Of a stretch of DNA of 64,000 nt, positions 27,072-35,648 are shown piece after piece (positions within the stretch are counted from its first letter, which is position 1; each line of letters starts with the position of its first letter). Made by a program: the position numbers and the translations under genes. Where the stretch lies: contig JACKLY010000001.1 of assembly GCA_024235655.1 (NCBI GenBank), positions 186,001 through 250,000 on the forward strand. Reading direction: 5' to 3'. This DNA comes from Zoogloeaceae bacterium (lineage in GTDB: Bacteria; Pseudomonadota; Gammaproteobacteria; Burkholderiales; Rhodocyclaceae). The notes under the pieces are model-generated. The model had not been told where the DNA came from, ran no database searches, and saw nothing but the letters and a program-made list of their open reading frames with translations.

Positions 27072-28637
27072 TTACGCCACGATTTCGGCTGTCACCGAGT
27101 TGCGAATCAGGTGGTCAAAGGCTGCCAGCGAGGCGGTGGCCCCGGCGCCCATGGCAATGATGATCTGCTTGTAGGGCACCGTCGTTGCATCGCCGGCGGC
27201 AAAAACGCCGGGAAGCGAAGTCTGGCCACGCGCGTCGATCTCAATCTCGCCACGGTTTGACAAAGCCACCGTGCCCTTGAGCCAGTCGGTGTTCGGCAAC
27301 AGGCCGATCTGCACGAAGATGCCTTCCAGTTCGATGCGCTGCGTTTCGCCACTCGCCCTGTCCTTGTAGGTCAGCGCATTGACCTTGCCGCCATCACCGA
27401 GCACCTCGGTCGTCTGCGCCTGGGTGATGACGGTGACGTTGACCAGACTGTTCAGCTTCTTCTGCAACACGGCATCGGCACGCAACTGCACGTCAAACTC
27501 AAGCAGCGTCACGTGACCGACGATGCCGGCAAGGTCGATCGCCGCCTCGACGCCGGAATTTCCGCCGCCGATCACCGCCACGCGCTTGCCCTTGAACAAC
27601 GGGCCGTCGCAATGCGGGCAGTAGGCCACGCCGCGGCCGCGGTACTCGCGCTCGCCCGGCACATTCATCTCGCGCCAGCGCGCACCGGTAGCGAGGATCA
27701 CGGACTTGCTCTTGAGCACCGCGCCGTTGGCGAGCGTGACCTCGATCAGCTCGCCGGCCTTGAGCGAGGCCGCACGCTGCAGGTTCATCAGGTCCACCTC
27801 GTAGCTCTTTACATGTTCCTCGAGCGCCATCGAGAGCTTGGGACCGTCGGTTTCCTTCACCGAGATGAAGTTCTCGATCGCCATGGTGTCCTGCACCTGA
27901 CCGCCAAAGCGTTCCGACACCACCCCCGTGCGGATGCCCTTGCGGGCGGCATAGATGGCTGCCGAAGCGCCGGCCGGACCGCCACCGACGACCAGCACGT
28001 CGAAGGCGTCCTTGCCGGAAAGCCTGGCCGCATCGCGCGCCGCCGCGCCGGTATCGACCTTGGCGAGGACTTCCTCCAGCAGCATGCGCCCCTGGCCAAA
28101 GGCTTCGCCGTTGGCGATCACCGTCGGCACCGCCATGATCTTGAGTTCATTGACGCGGTCCTGGAACAGCGCGCCGTCGATCATGGTGTGGCTGATCTTG
28201 GGATTGAGCACCGCCATCAGGTTGAGCGCCTGCACCACTTCGGGGCAGTTGTGGCAGGACAGCGAGATGAAGGTCTCGAAGCGGTATTCGCCGGAAAGCG
28301 CCTTGATCTGCTCGATCACTTCCGGCTCGACCTTGGGCGGGTGGCCGCCGGTCTGCAACAGGGCCAGCACCAGCGAGGTGAACTCGTGACCCATCGGAAT
28401 GCCAGCGAACTCGATGCGTGCCGCTTCGCCGGGCAGCCCGATGGCGAACGAGGGCACGAGGCGCGCCTTGCCGTCGGTGCGCACGCTGACCTTGTCGGTG
28501 AGTGCGGCAATGTCCATGATCAACTCGCCCATCTCCTGCGCCTTGTCGGTGGCGTCGAGCGTGGCGACGATTTCGATCGGTCGCTGCAGGCGTTCAAGGT
28601 AGGTCTGCAGCTGTTGTTTGATGGCGGTATCGAGCAT
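27072..28637 (-). CDS. ahpF: Alkyl hydroperoxide reductase subunit F
   Basis: Flavoprotein disulfide reductase that passes electrons from NAD(P)H to AhpC. 521 aa. The N-terminal double thioredoxin fold carries the redox pair Cys128/Cys131 (SCHNCPE); the FAD loop is VVGGGPAGASAAIYA; the thioredoxin-reductase-like redox pair is Cys340/Cys343 (YCPHCDGP). The ATG at 28637 has AAGGGAGAACC before it. It follows ahpC by 144 bp that hold two hairpins, so ahpF is probably made at a lower level than ahpC. Base composition is more GC-rich than that of the neighbours on the left. Confidence 0.97.
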   Translation of the reverse strand: MLDTAIKQQLQTYLERLQRPIEIVATLDATDKAQEMGELIMDIAALTDKVSVRTDGKARLVPSFAIGLPGEAARIEFAGIPMGHEFTSLVLALLQTGGHPPKVEPEVIEQIKALSGEYRFETFISLSCHNCPEVVQALNLMAVLNPKISHTMIDGALFQDRVNELKIMAVPTVIANGEAFGQGRMLLEEVLAKVDTGAAARDAARLSGKDAFDVLVVGGGPAGASAAIYAARKGIRTGVVSERFGGQVQDTMAIENFISVKETDGPKLSMALEEHVKSYEVDLMNLQRAASLKAGELIEVTLANGAVLKSKSVILATGARWREMNVPGEREYRGRGVAYCPHCDGPLFKGKRVAVIGGGNSGVEAAIDLAGIVGHVTLLEFDVQLRADAVLQKKLNSLVNVTVITQAQTTEVLGDGGKVNALTYKDRASGETQRIELEGIFVQIGLLPNTDWLKGTVALSNRGEIEIDARGQTSLPGVFAAGDATTVPYKQIIIAMGAGATASLAAFDHLIRNSVTAEIVA

Positions 28638-28664
28638 GGTGGTTCTCCCTTCAATTGTTTCGAA

Positions 28665-28746
28665 TGCAGTGCAAAGAGGCCAACGGAAAAAGCGGCAGGA
28701 GGGGGTTGGGGGATTCCGCTTCGCCCGCCGGCCCCTTTGCACTGCA
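28665..28746 (-). promoter_or_regulatory. Long stem-loop between ahpC and ahpF
   Basis: A 17-base inverted repeat (28665-28681 against 28730-28746, one G-U wobble in the transcript) encloses a second 6-base stem (CCGCTT/AAGCGG). Together they would fold the ahpC-ahpF spacer into one long hairpin that ends 27 bases before the ahpF start. There is no T-run. It could protect ahpC mRNA from 3' decay or reduce ahpF expression. Confidence 0.6.
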
Positions 28747-28766
28747 CTCCCGGCCAAGGCCGGGAG
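28747..28766 (-). terminator. Hairpin directly after ahpC
   Basis: CTCCCGGCC-AA-GGCCGGGAG is a perfect 9-bp GC-rich stem 15 bp after the ahpC stop and next to the longer stem-loop. With no T-run it is more likely an mRNA stabiliser or a partial terminator than a full stop. Confidence 0.5.
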
Positions 28767-28781
28767 CAGATGTGTCGGTGC

Positions 28782-29351
28782 TTAGATCTTGCCGACGAGA
28801 TCCAGCGACGGCGCCAACGTCTTCTCGCCTTCCTTCCACTTGGCCGGGCAGACTTCACCCGGGTGGGTCGCCACGTACTGGGCGGCCTTGACCTTGCGCA
28901 GCAGCTCGGAAGCATCGCGGCCGATGCCGCCGGCGTTGATCTCGACGATCTGGATCTTGCCCGCCGGGTCGATGACGAAAGTGCCGCGCTCAGCGAGGCC
29001 GGCTTCCTCGATCATCACACCGAAGTTGCGCGAGATGACGCCGGTCGGGTCGCCGATCATCGGATACTGGATTTTGCCGATGGTCTCGGAGGTGTCGTGC
29101 CAAGCCTTGTGCGTGAAGTGCGTATCGGTCGACACGGCGTAGATCTCGACCCCCAGCTTCTTGAACTCGGCGTAGTTGTCAGCCAGGTCGCCCAATTCGG
29201 TCGGGCAGACAAAGGTGAAGTCAGCCGGGTAGAAGAAGACAACGGACCATTTGCCCTTGAGATCGGCTTCGCTGACCGGCACGAACTTGCCGGCATGAAA
29301 GGCGGTGGCCTTGAAGGGAAGGACTTCGGTGTTAATAACGGTGGTGTTCAT
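28782..29351 (-). CDS. ahpC: Alkyl hydroperoxide reductase subunit C (peroxiredoxin)
   Basis: Two-cysteine peroxiredoxin that reduces H2O2 and organic peroxides, recycled by AhpF. 189 aa. The peroxidatic Cys49 is in DFTFVCPTE and the resolving Cys168 in HPGEVCPAKW. The ATG at 29351 is preceded by GGAGAAAACC. First gene of ahpCF. An OxyR-type operator and a -35/-10 pair lie upstream (29390-29455), so peroxide induction is expected. Confidence 0.98.
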   Translation of the reverse strand: MNTTVINTEVLPFKATAFHAGKFVPVSEADLKGKWSVVFFYPADFTFVCPTELGDLADNYAEFKKLGVEIYAVSTDTHFTHKAWHDTSETIGKIQYPMIGDPTGVISRNFGVMIEEAGLAERGTFVIDPAGKIQIVEINAGGIGRDASELLRKVKAAQYVATHPGEVCPAKWKEGEKTLAPSLDLVGKI

Positions 29352-29389
29352 GGTTTTCTCCTTGGGTTGAATGTCAGGTGACAGGTGTC

Positions 29390-29419
29390 ATGTTAGGCAA
29401 GCCGATAAAATTATTCCAA
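29390..29419 (-). promoter_or_regulatory. Promoter of ahpC
   Basis: Minus-strand TTGGAA (29419-29414), an 18-bp spacer and TAACAT (29395-29390). The -35 box touches the edge of the OxyR-type operator, the usual geometry for an OxyR-activated promoter. Confidence 0.55.
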
Positions 29420-29455
29420 TTGATCGTCTTCATAACTTACATAGTCAATAGCTAT
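29419..29455. promoter_or_regulatory. OxyR-type operator upstream of ahpC
   Basis: Read on the plus strand: ATTG-N7-TCAT-N7-ATAG-N7-CTAT. The known OxyR pattern is ATAG-N7-CTAT-N7-ATAG-N7-CTAT; the two elements on the far side of the promoter match fully, the other two match 3 and 2 of 4 bases. It is 68 bp before the ahpC start. An OxyR gene is at 43068. Confidence 0.7.
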
Positions 29456-29535
29456 TAAGCATTGAAAGCAGAAACTTCAAGAACACCGGTACCGACCTGC
29501 TTGTCATCACCGAATCCTTGTCGTACCTTTGCCTG

Positions 29536-31221
29536 ATGGCCACCCGTGACGAACAATCCATTGATGATTTTTCACAACAGCTACAAAAAGAGCTGCCGCA
29601 GAAACGTGTTCTGATCATTGATCGCCATACGGCAGCACGAGATTCATTGCGCATGATGCTCTCGGCGCTGGGCATCATTTCCGTAACCGGTGCGGGCACC
29701 ACGGCTGAAGCCATCCGCCAGGTAAAGAACAGCAGCTTTGACATCATCCTTTCCGATTACCTGCTTGACGATGGCCGCGACGGACAGCAATTGCTGGAAG
29801 AACTGCGCCAGCAGCACCTGATTCCACTGGGTACCGTGTTCATGTTGATCACCGGAGAACGTTCGTACCACAACGTGGTTTCGGTGGCCGAACTGGCGCC
29901 GGACGATTACCTGATCAAGCCCTTCACTGCCGATCAGTTACAGGGGCGATTGTTGAAGGCAGTATTCAAGAAAAACTTCTTTGCACCGGTCTATCGCAAA
30001 CTCGATGAAGGTGCCTACATCGGCGCCCTCAACGCCTGCGACCGCCTGCTGGCAAATACCTCGCCGTTTGAGCTGGATATCCTTCGCCTGAAAGGTGAAA
30101 TCCTCAACGCACTCGGCCGCCATGAGGAAGCCGAAGCCATCTACCGCGATGTGCTTGCCCGCAAGTCGGTACCCTGGGCACGCATGGGCCTGGCCATTTC
30201 CCTGCGCGGCAACAAATCGCTGGCTGAAGCTGAGTCGTTGGCACAGTTGGTGGTACAGGAATTTCCTGAATATCTCTCAGCCTATGATTTTCTTGCCGGC
30301 GTGCGTGAGGAAATGGGCGAGTTGGTTGGTGCGCAGAAAATCCTGCAGGCAGCCGCTCTGATTTCCCCGAACAACTCAGTCCGCCAGCGTATTGTCGGCG
30401 ATGTTGCGGTGCGCAACGGCGATCTGGATGCTGCTGAAAAGGCCTATGGCAAAGTGCTTGACCGGCATCGCGGCTCATCGCTGAAGCAGGTCGATGATTA
30501 CGCCAACCTGTCGCGGGTAATGCTCGACAAAGGATCTAGTGCAGGTGCCCGTCAGGTCATTCAGGAGTTGAAGCGCGACTGGCGCGGCAACAAGGAAGGG
30601 GAGTATGCCGCCGCCGTAATGGATAGCCTCTGCCTGCATGCCGAAGGCGAACCGGAGAAAGCAAAGAAAGCCGCAGATCAGGCCTTGCGCCTGTATGAAT
30701 CCCTGTCTGCCTCTGCCAACCCCGAACGCCCTCTATCGCACAAGGTAGCCATTGATCTGGCCCACGCGTGCATGGCCTCGGGTGACGAGGAAACCGGCCA
30801 GCAGATCATGCGCAAGGTGGCCGCCGAAAACAACGAGAACCCGAATGTAATCGCCCATATTGAAGGGGTATTTTCCCGTACCGGCAAAGAGGAAGCCGGC
30901 CGTACGCTGCTGGCGCAGGTGGGACGCGAAATCGTCGATATCAACAACCGCGGCGTAATGGCCGCGCGTAGCGGCAACCTTGATGAATCGGTCAGGCTAC
31001 TGGTCGAAGCGGCCGAGCGGGTGCCCAGCCTGCAATTCCTGATGAACGCCACCAAGGCAATCTGTGCCTTGATGAACAAGCAGGGCTGGCGCGATGACCT
31101 CGCCGAGAAGGCAAGAAATTACCTGCAGCAGGCGCAGATCAAGGGCCCCAAAGATCCCCGGCTGATTTCCGCACGTGAGACATTCCAGCAGGTTGCCGCA
31201 AAATACGGTATTGCTGGATGA
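29536..31221 (+). CDS. Response regulator receiver protein with TPR repeats
   Basis: 561-aa cytoplasmic protein: a CheY-like receiver (about 24-150) with phospho-acceptor Asp74 (LSDYLLDDG), Thr106 and Lys128 (YLIKPF), followed by ~400 residues of tetratricopeptide-like helical repeats and no DNA-binding or enzymatic output domain. The acidic pocket is reduced: IIDRH has one Asp where two are usual. No histidine kinase is adjacent. Such proteins act as phospho-dependent scaffolds, sometimes in motility or c-di-GMP control; the target here is unknown. The ATG at 29536 is chosen; an upstream TTG is possible. Divergent from ahpC. Confidence 0.88.
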   Translation: MATRDEQSIDDFSQQLQKELPQKRVLIIDRHTAARDSLRMMLSALGIISVTGAGTTAEAIRQVKNSSFDIILSDYLLDDGRDGQQLLEELRQQHLIPLGTVFMLITGERSYHNVVSVAELAPDDYLIKPFTADQLQGRLLKAVFKKNFFAPVYRKLDEGAYIGALNACDRLLANTSPFELDILRLKGEILNALGRHEEAEAIYRDVLARKSVPWARMGLAISLRGNKSLAEAESLAQLVVQEFPEYLSAYDFLAGVREEMGELVGAQKILQAAALISPNNSVRQRIVGDVAVRNGDLDAAEKAYGKVLDRHRGSSLKQVDDYANLSRVMLDKGSSAGARQVIQELKRDWRGNKEGEYAAAVMDSLCLHAEGEPEKAKKAADQALRLYESLSASANPERPLSHKVAIDLAHACMASGDEETGQQIMRKVAAENNENPNVIAHIEGVFSRTGKEEAGRTLLAQVGREIVDINNRGVMAARSGNLDESVRLLVEAAERVPSLQFLMNATKAICALMNKQGWRDDLAEKARNYLQQAQIKGPKDPRLISARETFQQVAAKYGIAG

Positions 31222-31236
31222 ACACAGGCGACCAAC

Positions 31237-32010
31237 TCAACTGAACGTATCCCAGGCAAATTTCAGGATCAGCAGGGATACCACCACCAGAAACACCTGC
31301 CGCACGAAGGCACTTCCATGCTTCAGCGCCAGATGCGTTCCGCTCAGCGAGCCACCGACATTGCACAGCGCCATGACCAGACCGAGCTGCCAGAGCAGAT
31401 GCCCGTTCGGGGCAAAGTAGGCCAGTGCCGCCAGATTGGTAGCGACATTGACCACCTTTGAAGCCGCCGAGGCATGCAGGAAGTCAAATCCAAAGAATCG
31501 GATAAAAAGAAAGATCAGGAAGCTGCCGGTGCCCGGGCCGAAAAAGCCGTCGTAGAAACCGATACCGCCACCCAGCAGAACAGCATAAATCAGTTCACGA
31601 TGCCCGCTGTGCTGGGGACCATGCACAGCACCGAAATCCTTTTTGATGAAGGTGTATACCGCCGCAAAGATCAGTAAAGCAAGAATCAGCGGTCGTAACA
31701 GCTCCCTGGGTAGCCAGGCCACTGCCATGGCGCCAAGGTAGGAACAGGCAAAGGCTGCAATGGCCGCCGGCAGGGTGGTTCGCCAGGGCATGGATACCCG
31801 CTGCGCATAACGCCAGGCGGCATTGCCAGTGCCGAAAACACTGGCAAACTTGTTGGTACCGAACAGGGTTGCCGGCGACTCCTGCGGCAATGCCGTGAAC
31901 AAGGCAGGAATCTGGATCAGGCCGCCACCGCCTACCACCGAGTCAATGAAGCCGGCAGAAAAGGCCGCGATCGCCAGGATCACGAACAGGGAAAGTTCGT
32001 TTGCTTCCAA
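31237..32010 (-). CDS. TauE/SafE family membrane permease
   Basis: 257-aa inner-membrane protein of the TauE/SafE (TSUP) family, which moves sulfite, sulfonates or related anions. About eight hydrophobic helices; the family signature GFIDSVVGGGGLIQIPAL is near the N-terminus and a second copy-like segment GGGIGFYDGFFGPGTGSFL sits in the middle. The start is read as TTG at 32010, next to the mnmE stop, because the first helix follows at once. It ends 15 bp from the convergent receiver-TPR gene. Substrate unknown. Confidence 0.88.
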   Translation of the reverse strand: MEANELSLFVILAIAAFSAGFIDSVVGGGGLIQIPALFTALPQESPATLFGTNKFASVFGTGNAAWRYAQRVSMPWRTTLPAAIAAFACSYLGAMAVAWLPRELLRPLILALLIFAAVYTFIKKDFGAVHGPQHSGHRELIYAVLLGGGIGFYDGFFGPGTGSFLIFLFIRFFGFDFLHASAASKVVNVATNLAALAYFAPNGHLLWQLGLVMALCNVGGSLSGTHLALKHGSAFVRQVFLVVVSLLILKFAWDTFS

Positions 32011-33354
32011 TTATTTGCCGATGCAGAAACGGCCAAAGATTTCGCCGAGCAGATCGTCGGCCGTAAATTCGCCGGTAATCCGGCACAGCGCCTGTTGTGC
32101 CAGCCGCATTTCTTCTGCAAACAGTTCGAGTTGCGGCAATTGTGCTTCGGCAGCCTGCAGATGGGTGCTTGCCTCGCGCAAGGCTTCAAGGTGCCGTTCG
32201 CGGGCGATGAAGACATCTTCCGTCTGGTGCCAGCCGGCCTGCCGAAGCAGTTCTTTACGCAGCAAATCAATCCCCTGTCCGGCTTTTGCCGACAACGCGA
32301 GGGTGACCCCATCAGCAGTTTCCTTGCGTTCCGGGCTGCGTCCGGCAAGGTCGATCTTGTTCTCGATGGTAATCCGCTTGATTCCAGCCGGCAGGTGCGC
32401 CAGGATTGCCCGCTCGGCATCGCCAATGCCATGCTGTGCATCGGTGAGCAGGAGTAGCACATCCGCCCGCTCGATCTCACGCCAGCTTCGTGCAATGCCG
32501 ATTTTTTCGACTTCGTCATCGGTATCGCGCAGGCCTGCCGTATCAATGATATGCAGTGGAATGCCTTCAATCTGTATGCTGCCACGCAGCGCATCCCGCG
32601 TCGTTCCCGCCACCGGGGTAACAATCGCCAGTTCATCTCCGGCCAGTTGATTGAGCAGACTGGATTTGCCGACGTTGGGCTGGCCGACCAGCACCACCTG
32701 CAAGCCCCCCTGAAGCAGACACCCCTGCGCGGCCCGGTCAAAGACATTGGCAAGGCGCTCACCGATTCGGCTCAAGCGGCCAAAGGCATCGGCGGATTTG
32801 AGAAAGTCGATTTCTTCATCGGGAAAATCCAGCGTCGCCTCGGTCAAGGCACGCAGTTCGGTCAGTTGATCGACCAGCGCATGAATCTCGTTGGAGAACG
32901 CGCCTTGCAGTGAGCGCACCGCGCTGCGGGCCGCACTGGCAGTAGTCGCATCAATGAGATCAGCCACCGCTTCTGCCTGTGCCAGGTCGAGCTTGCCGTT
33001 TTCGTAGGCGCGGCGGGTAAATTCGCCCGGCTCGGCCAGGCGGGCACCCAGCTCAAGGCAGCGGGCAAGCAGCATCTGGAGAACGACCGGGCCACCATGT
33101 CCTTGCAGTTCAAGGACATCGTCACCGGTAAACGAATGGGGTGCCGGGAAATAGAGCAACAGGCCGCTGTCGATGCCTTGCCCCTGGGCATCCCTGAAAT
33201 CAGCAAGTGTGGCGTATCGCGGCGACGGCCGGCAGCCAGCAAGGGCTTCAGCCAGCGGCAAAAGATCAGCGCCAGAAACGCGAACGACGCCGATGCCTCC
33301 GCGGCCCGGCGCCGTTGCAATGGCGGCGATCCGATCAGGTTTTCTTGCTGGCAC
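32011..33354 (-). CDS. mnmE: tRNA modification GTPase MnmE
   Basis: GTPase partner of MnmG in U34 modification. 447 aa. N-terminal formyl-THF-binding domain (IAAIATAPGRGGIGVVRVSG), G1 motif VGQPNVGKSSLLN, G3 DTAGLRDTDDEVE, G4 ENKIDL, and the C-terminal catalytic Cys in FCIGK. The start codon is GTG at 33354 and overlaps the 3' end of yidC by 20 bp; homologues begin at this place. Confidence 0.97.
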   Translation of the reverse strand: MPARKPDRIAAIATAPGRGGIGVVRVSGADLLPLAEALAGCRPSPRYATLADFRDAQGQGIDSGLLLYFPAPHSFTGDDVLELQGHGGPVVLQMLLARCLELGARLAEPGEFTRRAYENGKLDLAQAEAVADLIDATTASAARSAVRSLQGAFSNEIHALVDQLTELRALTEATLDFPDEEIDFLKSADAFGRLSRIGERLANVFDRAAQGCLLQGGLQVVLVGQPNVGKSSLLNQLAGDELAIVTPVAGTTRDALRGSIQIEGIPLHIIDTAGLRDTDDEVEKIGIARSWREIERADVLLLLTDAQHGIGDAERAILAHLPAGIKRITIENKIDLAGRSPERKETADGVTLALSAKAGQGIDLLRKELLRQAGWHQTEDVFIARERHLEALREASTHLQAAEAQLPQLELFAEEMRLAQQALCRITGEFTADDLLGEIFGRFCIGK

Positions 33355-34981
33355 CCTCGATCATCCGCGTGATCTGCCACTGCTGAGCGATCGACAGGAT
33401 GTTGTTCACCACCCAGTAGAGCACCAGACCGGCCGGGAACCAGAAGAACATGATGCCGAAAATGAAGGGCATGGCCATCATCAGTTTGGCCTGAATCGGA
33501 TCCGGCGGCGTCGGGTTCAGCTTGGTCTGGATAATCATCGACACGACCATGATGACCGGCAGCACAAAATACGGATCGGCCGTCGACAAGTCAGTAATCC
33601 ACAGCATCCACGGCGCATCGCGCATTTCAACAGCGCCAAGCAGCACCCAGTAAAGTGCGATGAAAACCGGAATCTGCACGACGATAGGCAGACAGCCACC
33701 GAGCGGATTGATTTTCTCGCTCTGATACAGCTTCATCATTTCCTGATTGAGCTTCTGGCGGTCGTCGCCATAGCGCTCTTTCAGCTGCATCAGTCGCGGC
33801 GAGACGAGACGCATCTTCGCCATGGACTTGTAGCTGGCAGCAGAAAGCGGGAAGAAGATGGCCTTGATGCCGATGGTCAGAAGAATGATCGACCAGCCCC
33901 AGTTGCCAACCAGATTGTGAATCGCCTGCAAGACCCAGAAAATCGGCGCAGCAACCACTGTCAGCCAGCCATAGTCGACCACCAAATCAAGTCCCTCCGC
34001 CAGCTTGCTGAGTACTGCCTGCTCCTGCGGGCCGGCATAGAGAGTGATCGACTGTTCGCCGGTAGCCCCCGGCGCAATTTGCGAAACGGGCAGGATCAGA
34101 CCGGCGGCAACAGCAGCACCGTTGTTCATGCCATCGATGCGGCGGGTGTAGAACTCGCGCTGATCCTTGCTTTTCGGTACCCAGGCGGCAACGAAATAGT
34201 GCTGAACCATGGCCAGCCAGCCATTGTTGGCGGTTTTGGCGTACTTTGCCTTCCCGTCCAGAATGTCAGAGAAACTGATCTTCTGATACTTCTCTTCGTC
34301 CGTGAAGATGGCTGGCCCCGTATAGGTCATGACCATCGCACTCTCGCCTTCAGGCGCCTTGTCATCACGCTGGAACTGGTAGTAAGCGTGGGCGGAAAGT
34401 GCTTGTGCCCCGGTGTTCTGGATCTCGTAGGCAACATCGATCAGATAGCTGCCACGGGTGAAGGTATAGATCTTGGCAACATTAACGCCATTGGCCTGTT
34501 TGGCTTCAAACCGCAGCTTCAGCTTGCCATCGGCGCCCATTTCTCGCGGACCGTCCACCACAGTGAACATCGTGCGGTGATTGGGCAGGCCTTCGCCAAT
34601 CAAGCCGGTCTGGGCAAAGTACTGATGCTTTGGTTCAAACAGGGTGAATTTCTTCTTTTTGTCCTCGGTTGCCGAATAGCGCTCCAGCTCAAGGAAGGTC
34701 AAGTCAGCACCGAGCGTGGAAATTTCAGCCTTGTAGAGGTCGGTATTGATGGTGATCAGCTGACCGGCAGCGGCAGGCGCAGCAGCGGCAACGGTCGGTA
34801 CACCATCACCCTTGACTTCAGCCGTGCCCTGCAGATTGGTTGTCGGTTGCGGCGTAGCCACATTGGCAGCGGCTACCGTCGGTGCGACTGGCTTGGGCTG
34901 GTTGTACTTTTGCCAGGCATCCCACAACATGACCAGCGAGAACGAAAAGACCAACAGGAGAATGAGGCGACGGTTATCCAT
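33335..34981 (-). CDS. yidC: Membrane protein insertase YidC
   Basis: Insertase for inner-membrane proteins, alone or with Sec. 548 aa: N-terminal membrane anchor (RRLILLLVFSFSLVMLWDAW), a ~250-aa periplasmic beta-sandwich, and the conserved C-terminal five-helix core with WGWSIILLTIGIKAIFFPLS and PLGGCLPIVVQIPVFIALYW. Order yidC-yidD-rnpA-rpmH is standard. It starts 22 bp after yidD. Confidence 0.98.
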   Translation of the reverse strand: MDNRRLILLLVFSFSLVMLWDAWQKYNQPKPVAPTVAAANVATPQPTTNLQGTAEVKGDGVPTVAAAAPAAAGQLITINTDLYKAEISTLGADLTFLELERYSATEDKKKKFTLFEPKHQYFAQTGLIGEGLPNHRTMFTVVDGPREMGADGKLKLRFEAKQANGVNVAKIYTFTRGSYLIDVAYEIQNTGAQALSAHAYYQFQRDDKAPEGESAMVMTYTGPAIFTDEEKYQKISFSDILDGKAKYAKTANNGWLAMVQHYFVAAWVPKSKDQREFYTRRIDGMNNGAAVAAGLILPVSQIAPGATGEQSITLYAGPQEQAVLSKLAEGLDLVVDYGWLTVVAAPIFWVLQAIHNLVGNWGWSIILLTIGIKAIFFPLSAASYKSMAKMRLVSPRLMQLKERYGDDRQKLNQEMMKLYQSEKINPLGGCLPIVVQIPVFIALYWVLLGAVEMRDAPWMLWITDLSTADPYFVLPVIMVVSMIIQTKLNPTPPDPIQAKLMMAMPFIFGIMFFWFPAGLVLYWVVNNILSIAQQWQITRMIEGASKKT

Positions 34982-35003
34982 TCACAGCCCTAGATATATT
35001 TGG

Positions 35004-35213
35004 TCACGGGACAGGATCATAACCACCGGGATGCCAGGGATGACAACGCGAAATACGCTTGACCCCTAGCCTCAGCCCCTTCCATGCCCCGTGTTTCTGG
35101 ATGGCTTCGGTGGTGTATTCCGAGCAACTCGGAAAAAATCTGCAACGACGCCCCAACAGCGGACTGATTGCAAGCTGGTAGAAACGGATCAGCAGTATGA
35201 ATACTCGTTTCAT
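35004..35213 (-). CDS. yidD: Membrane protein insertion efficiency factor YidD
   Basis: 69-aa protein that helps YidC-dependent insertion. Signatures FYQLAISPLLGRRCRFFPSC, then SEYTTEAI and HPGGYDPVP. The ATG at 35213 is 4 bp after the rnpA stop, so translation is probably coupled. Confidence 0.96.
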   Translation of the reverse strand: MKRVFILLIRFYQLAISPLLGRRCRFFPSCSEYTTEAIQKHGAWKGLRLGVKRISRCHPWHPGGYDPVP

Positions 35214-35217
35214 CAAC

Positions 35218-35607
35218 CTACCGCTTTGGTGCATTCAACTTCAGAAAAAGCTCAAAAATCTCTTTCGCCAGTGCCTTGCGCTCAAGTTCACGCGGCCTTA
35301 CAGCCAACCGAAGTACAAGATCCATCGCCGGCAACTGTGGCAACTGGCGAAACTGTTCTCTGGCCAGACGCTTGACAAGGTTACGTCGAACAGCTGCCTT
35401 CAGAAGCTTTTTGGGTACCACGACCCCAAGGCGAGCCCTGATGACCTGTTCAGATTCCGATGCAACCACATCCTCAGCCCTCGGGCGGTAATGTAACAGG
35501 AAGTGGGTACTCTTTATGGCTCTTCTAAAACCAAAAACGGATGAATACTCATCCGTTTTGGTTAATCGGTAGCGCCTTGCAAAGCCAAAACCCGTTGCGG
35601 AGGACAC
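35218..35607 (-). CDS. rnpA: Ribonuclease P protein component
   Basis: Protein subunit of RNase P, which matures tRNA 5' ends. The domain begins at FGFARRYRLTKTDEYSSVF and contains the RNR motif as AAVRRNLVKRLAREQFR. The start is uncertain: the nearest usable codon is GTG at 35607 (129 aa), with GAGG only two bases before it. The same frame stays open upstream through all of rpmH to a TTG at 35823. A terminator-like hairpin lies inside the first codons (35529-35563). Confidence 0.9.
   Translation of the reverse strand: MSSATGFGFARRYRLTKTDEYSSVFGFRRAIKSTHFLLHYRPRAEDVVASESEQVIRARLGVVVPKKLLKAAVRRNLVKRLAREQFRQLPQLPAMDLVLRLAVRPRELERKALAKEIFELFLKLNAPKR
35529..35563 (-). terminator. Terminator-like hairpin inside the 5' part of rnpA
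   Basis: On the transcript, CGGATGA-GTAT-TCATCCG forms a perfect 7-bp stem with a 4-base loop, followed by five U; outer AACCAAAA/TTTTTGGTT extends the stem with one bulge. It lies ~45-80 bases into the rnpA coding region. It would lower rnpA relative to rpmH. The shape is seen directly; activity is inferred. Confidence 0.55.
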
Positions 35608-35648
35608 TGCCTCAGCAGCTTGCGTAGCGACTACTGGCTCGTCTTGGC

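Noticed and set aside
27513..29381. 622-aa plus-strand open frame across ahpF and ahpC
   Set aside because: It is antisense to two clear genes, low in complexity with Arg/Gly/His/Asp richness typical of mirrored GC-rich codons, and matches no known family.
33173..34993. 606-aa plus-strand open frame across yidC and the 5' end of mnmE
   Set aside because: Antisense to well-conserved yidC; composition is that of a codon-bias shadow.
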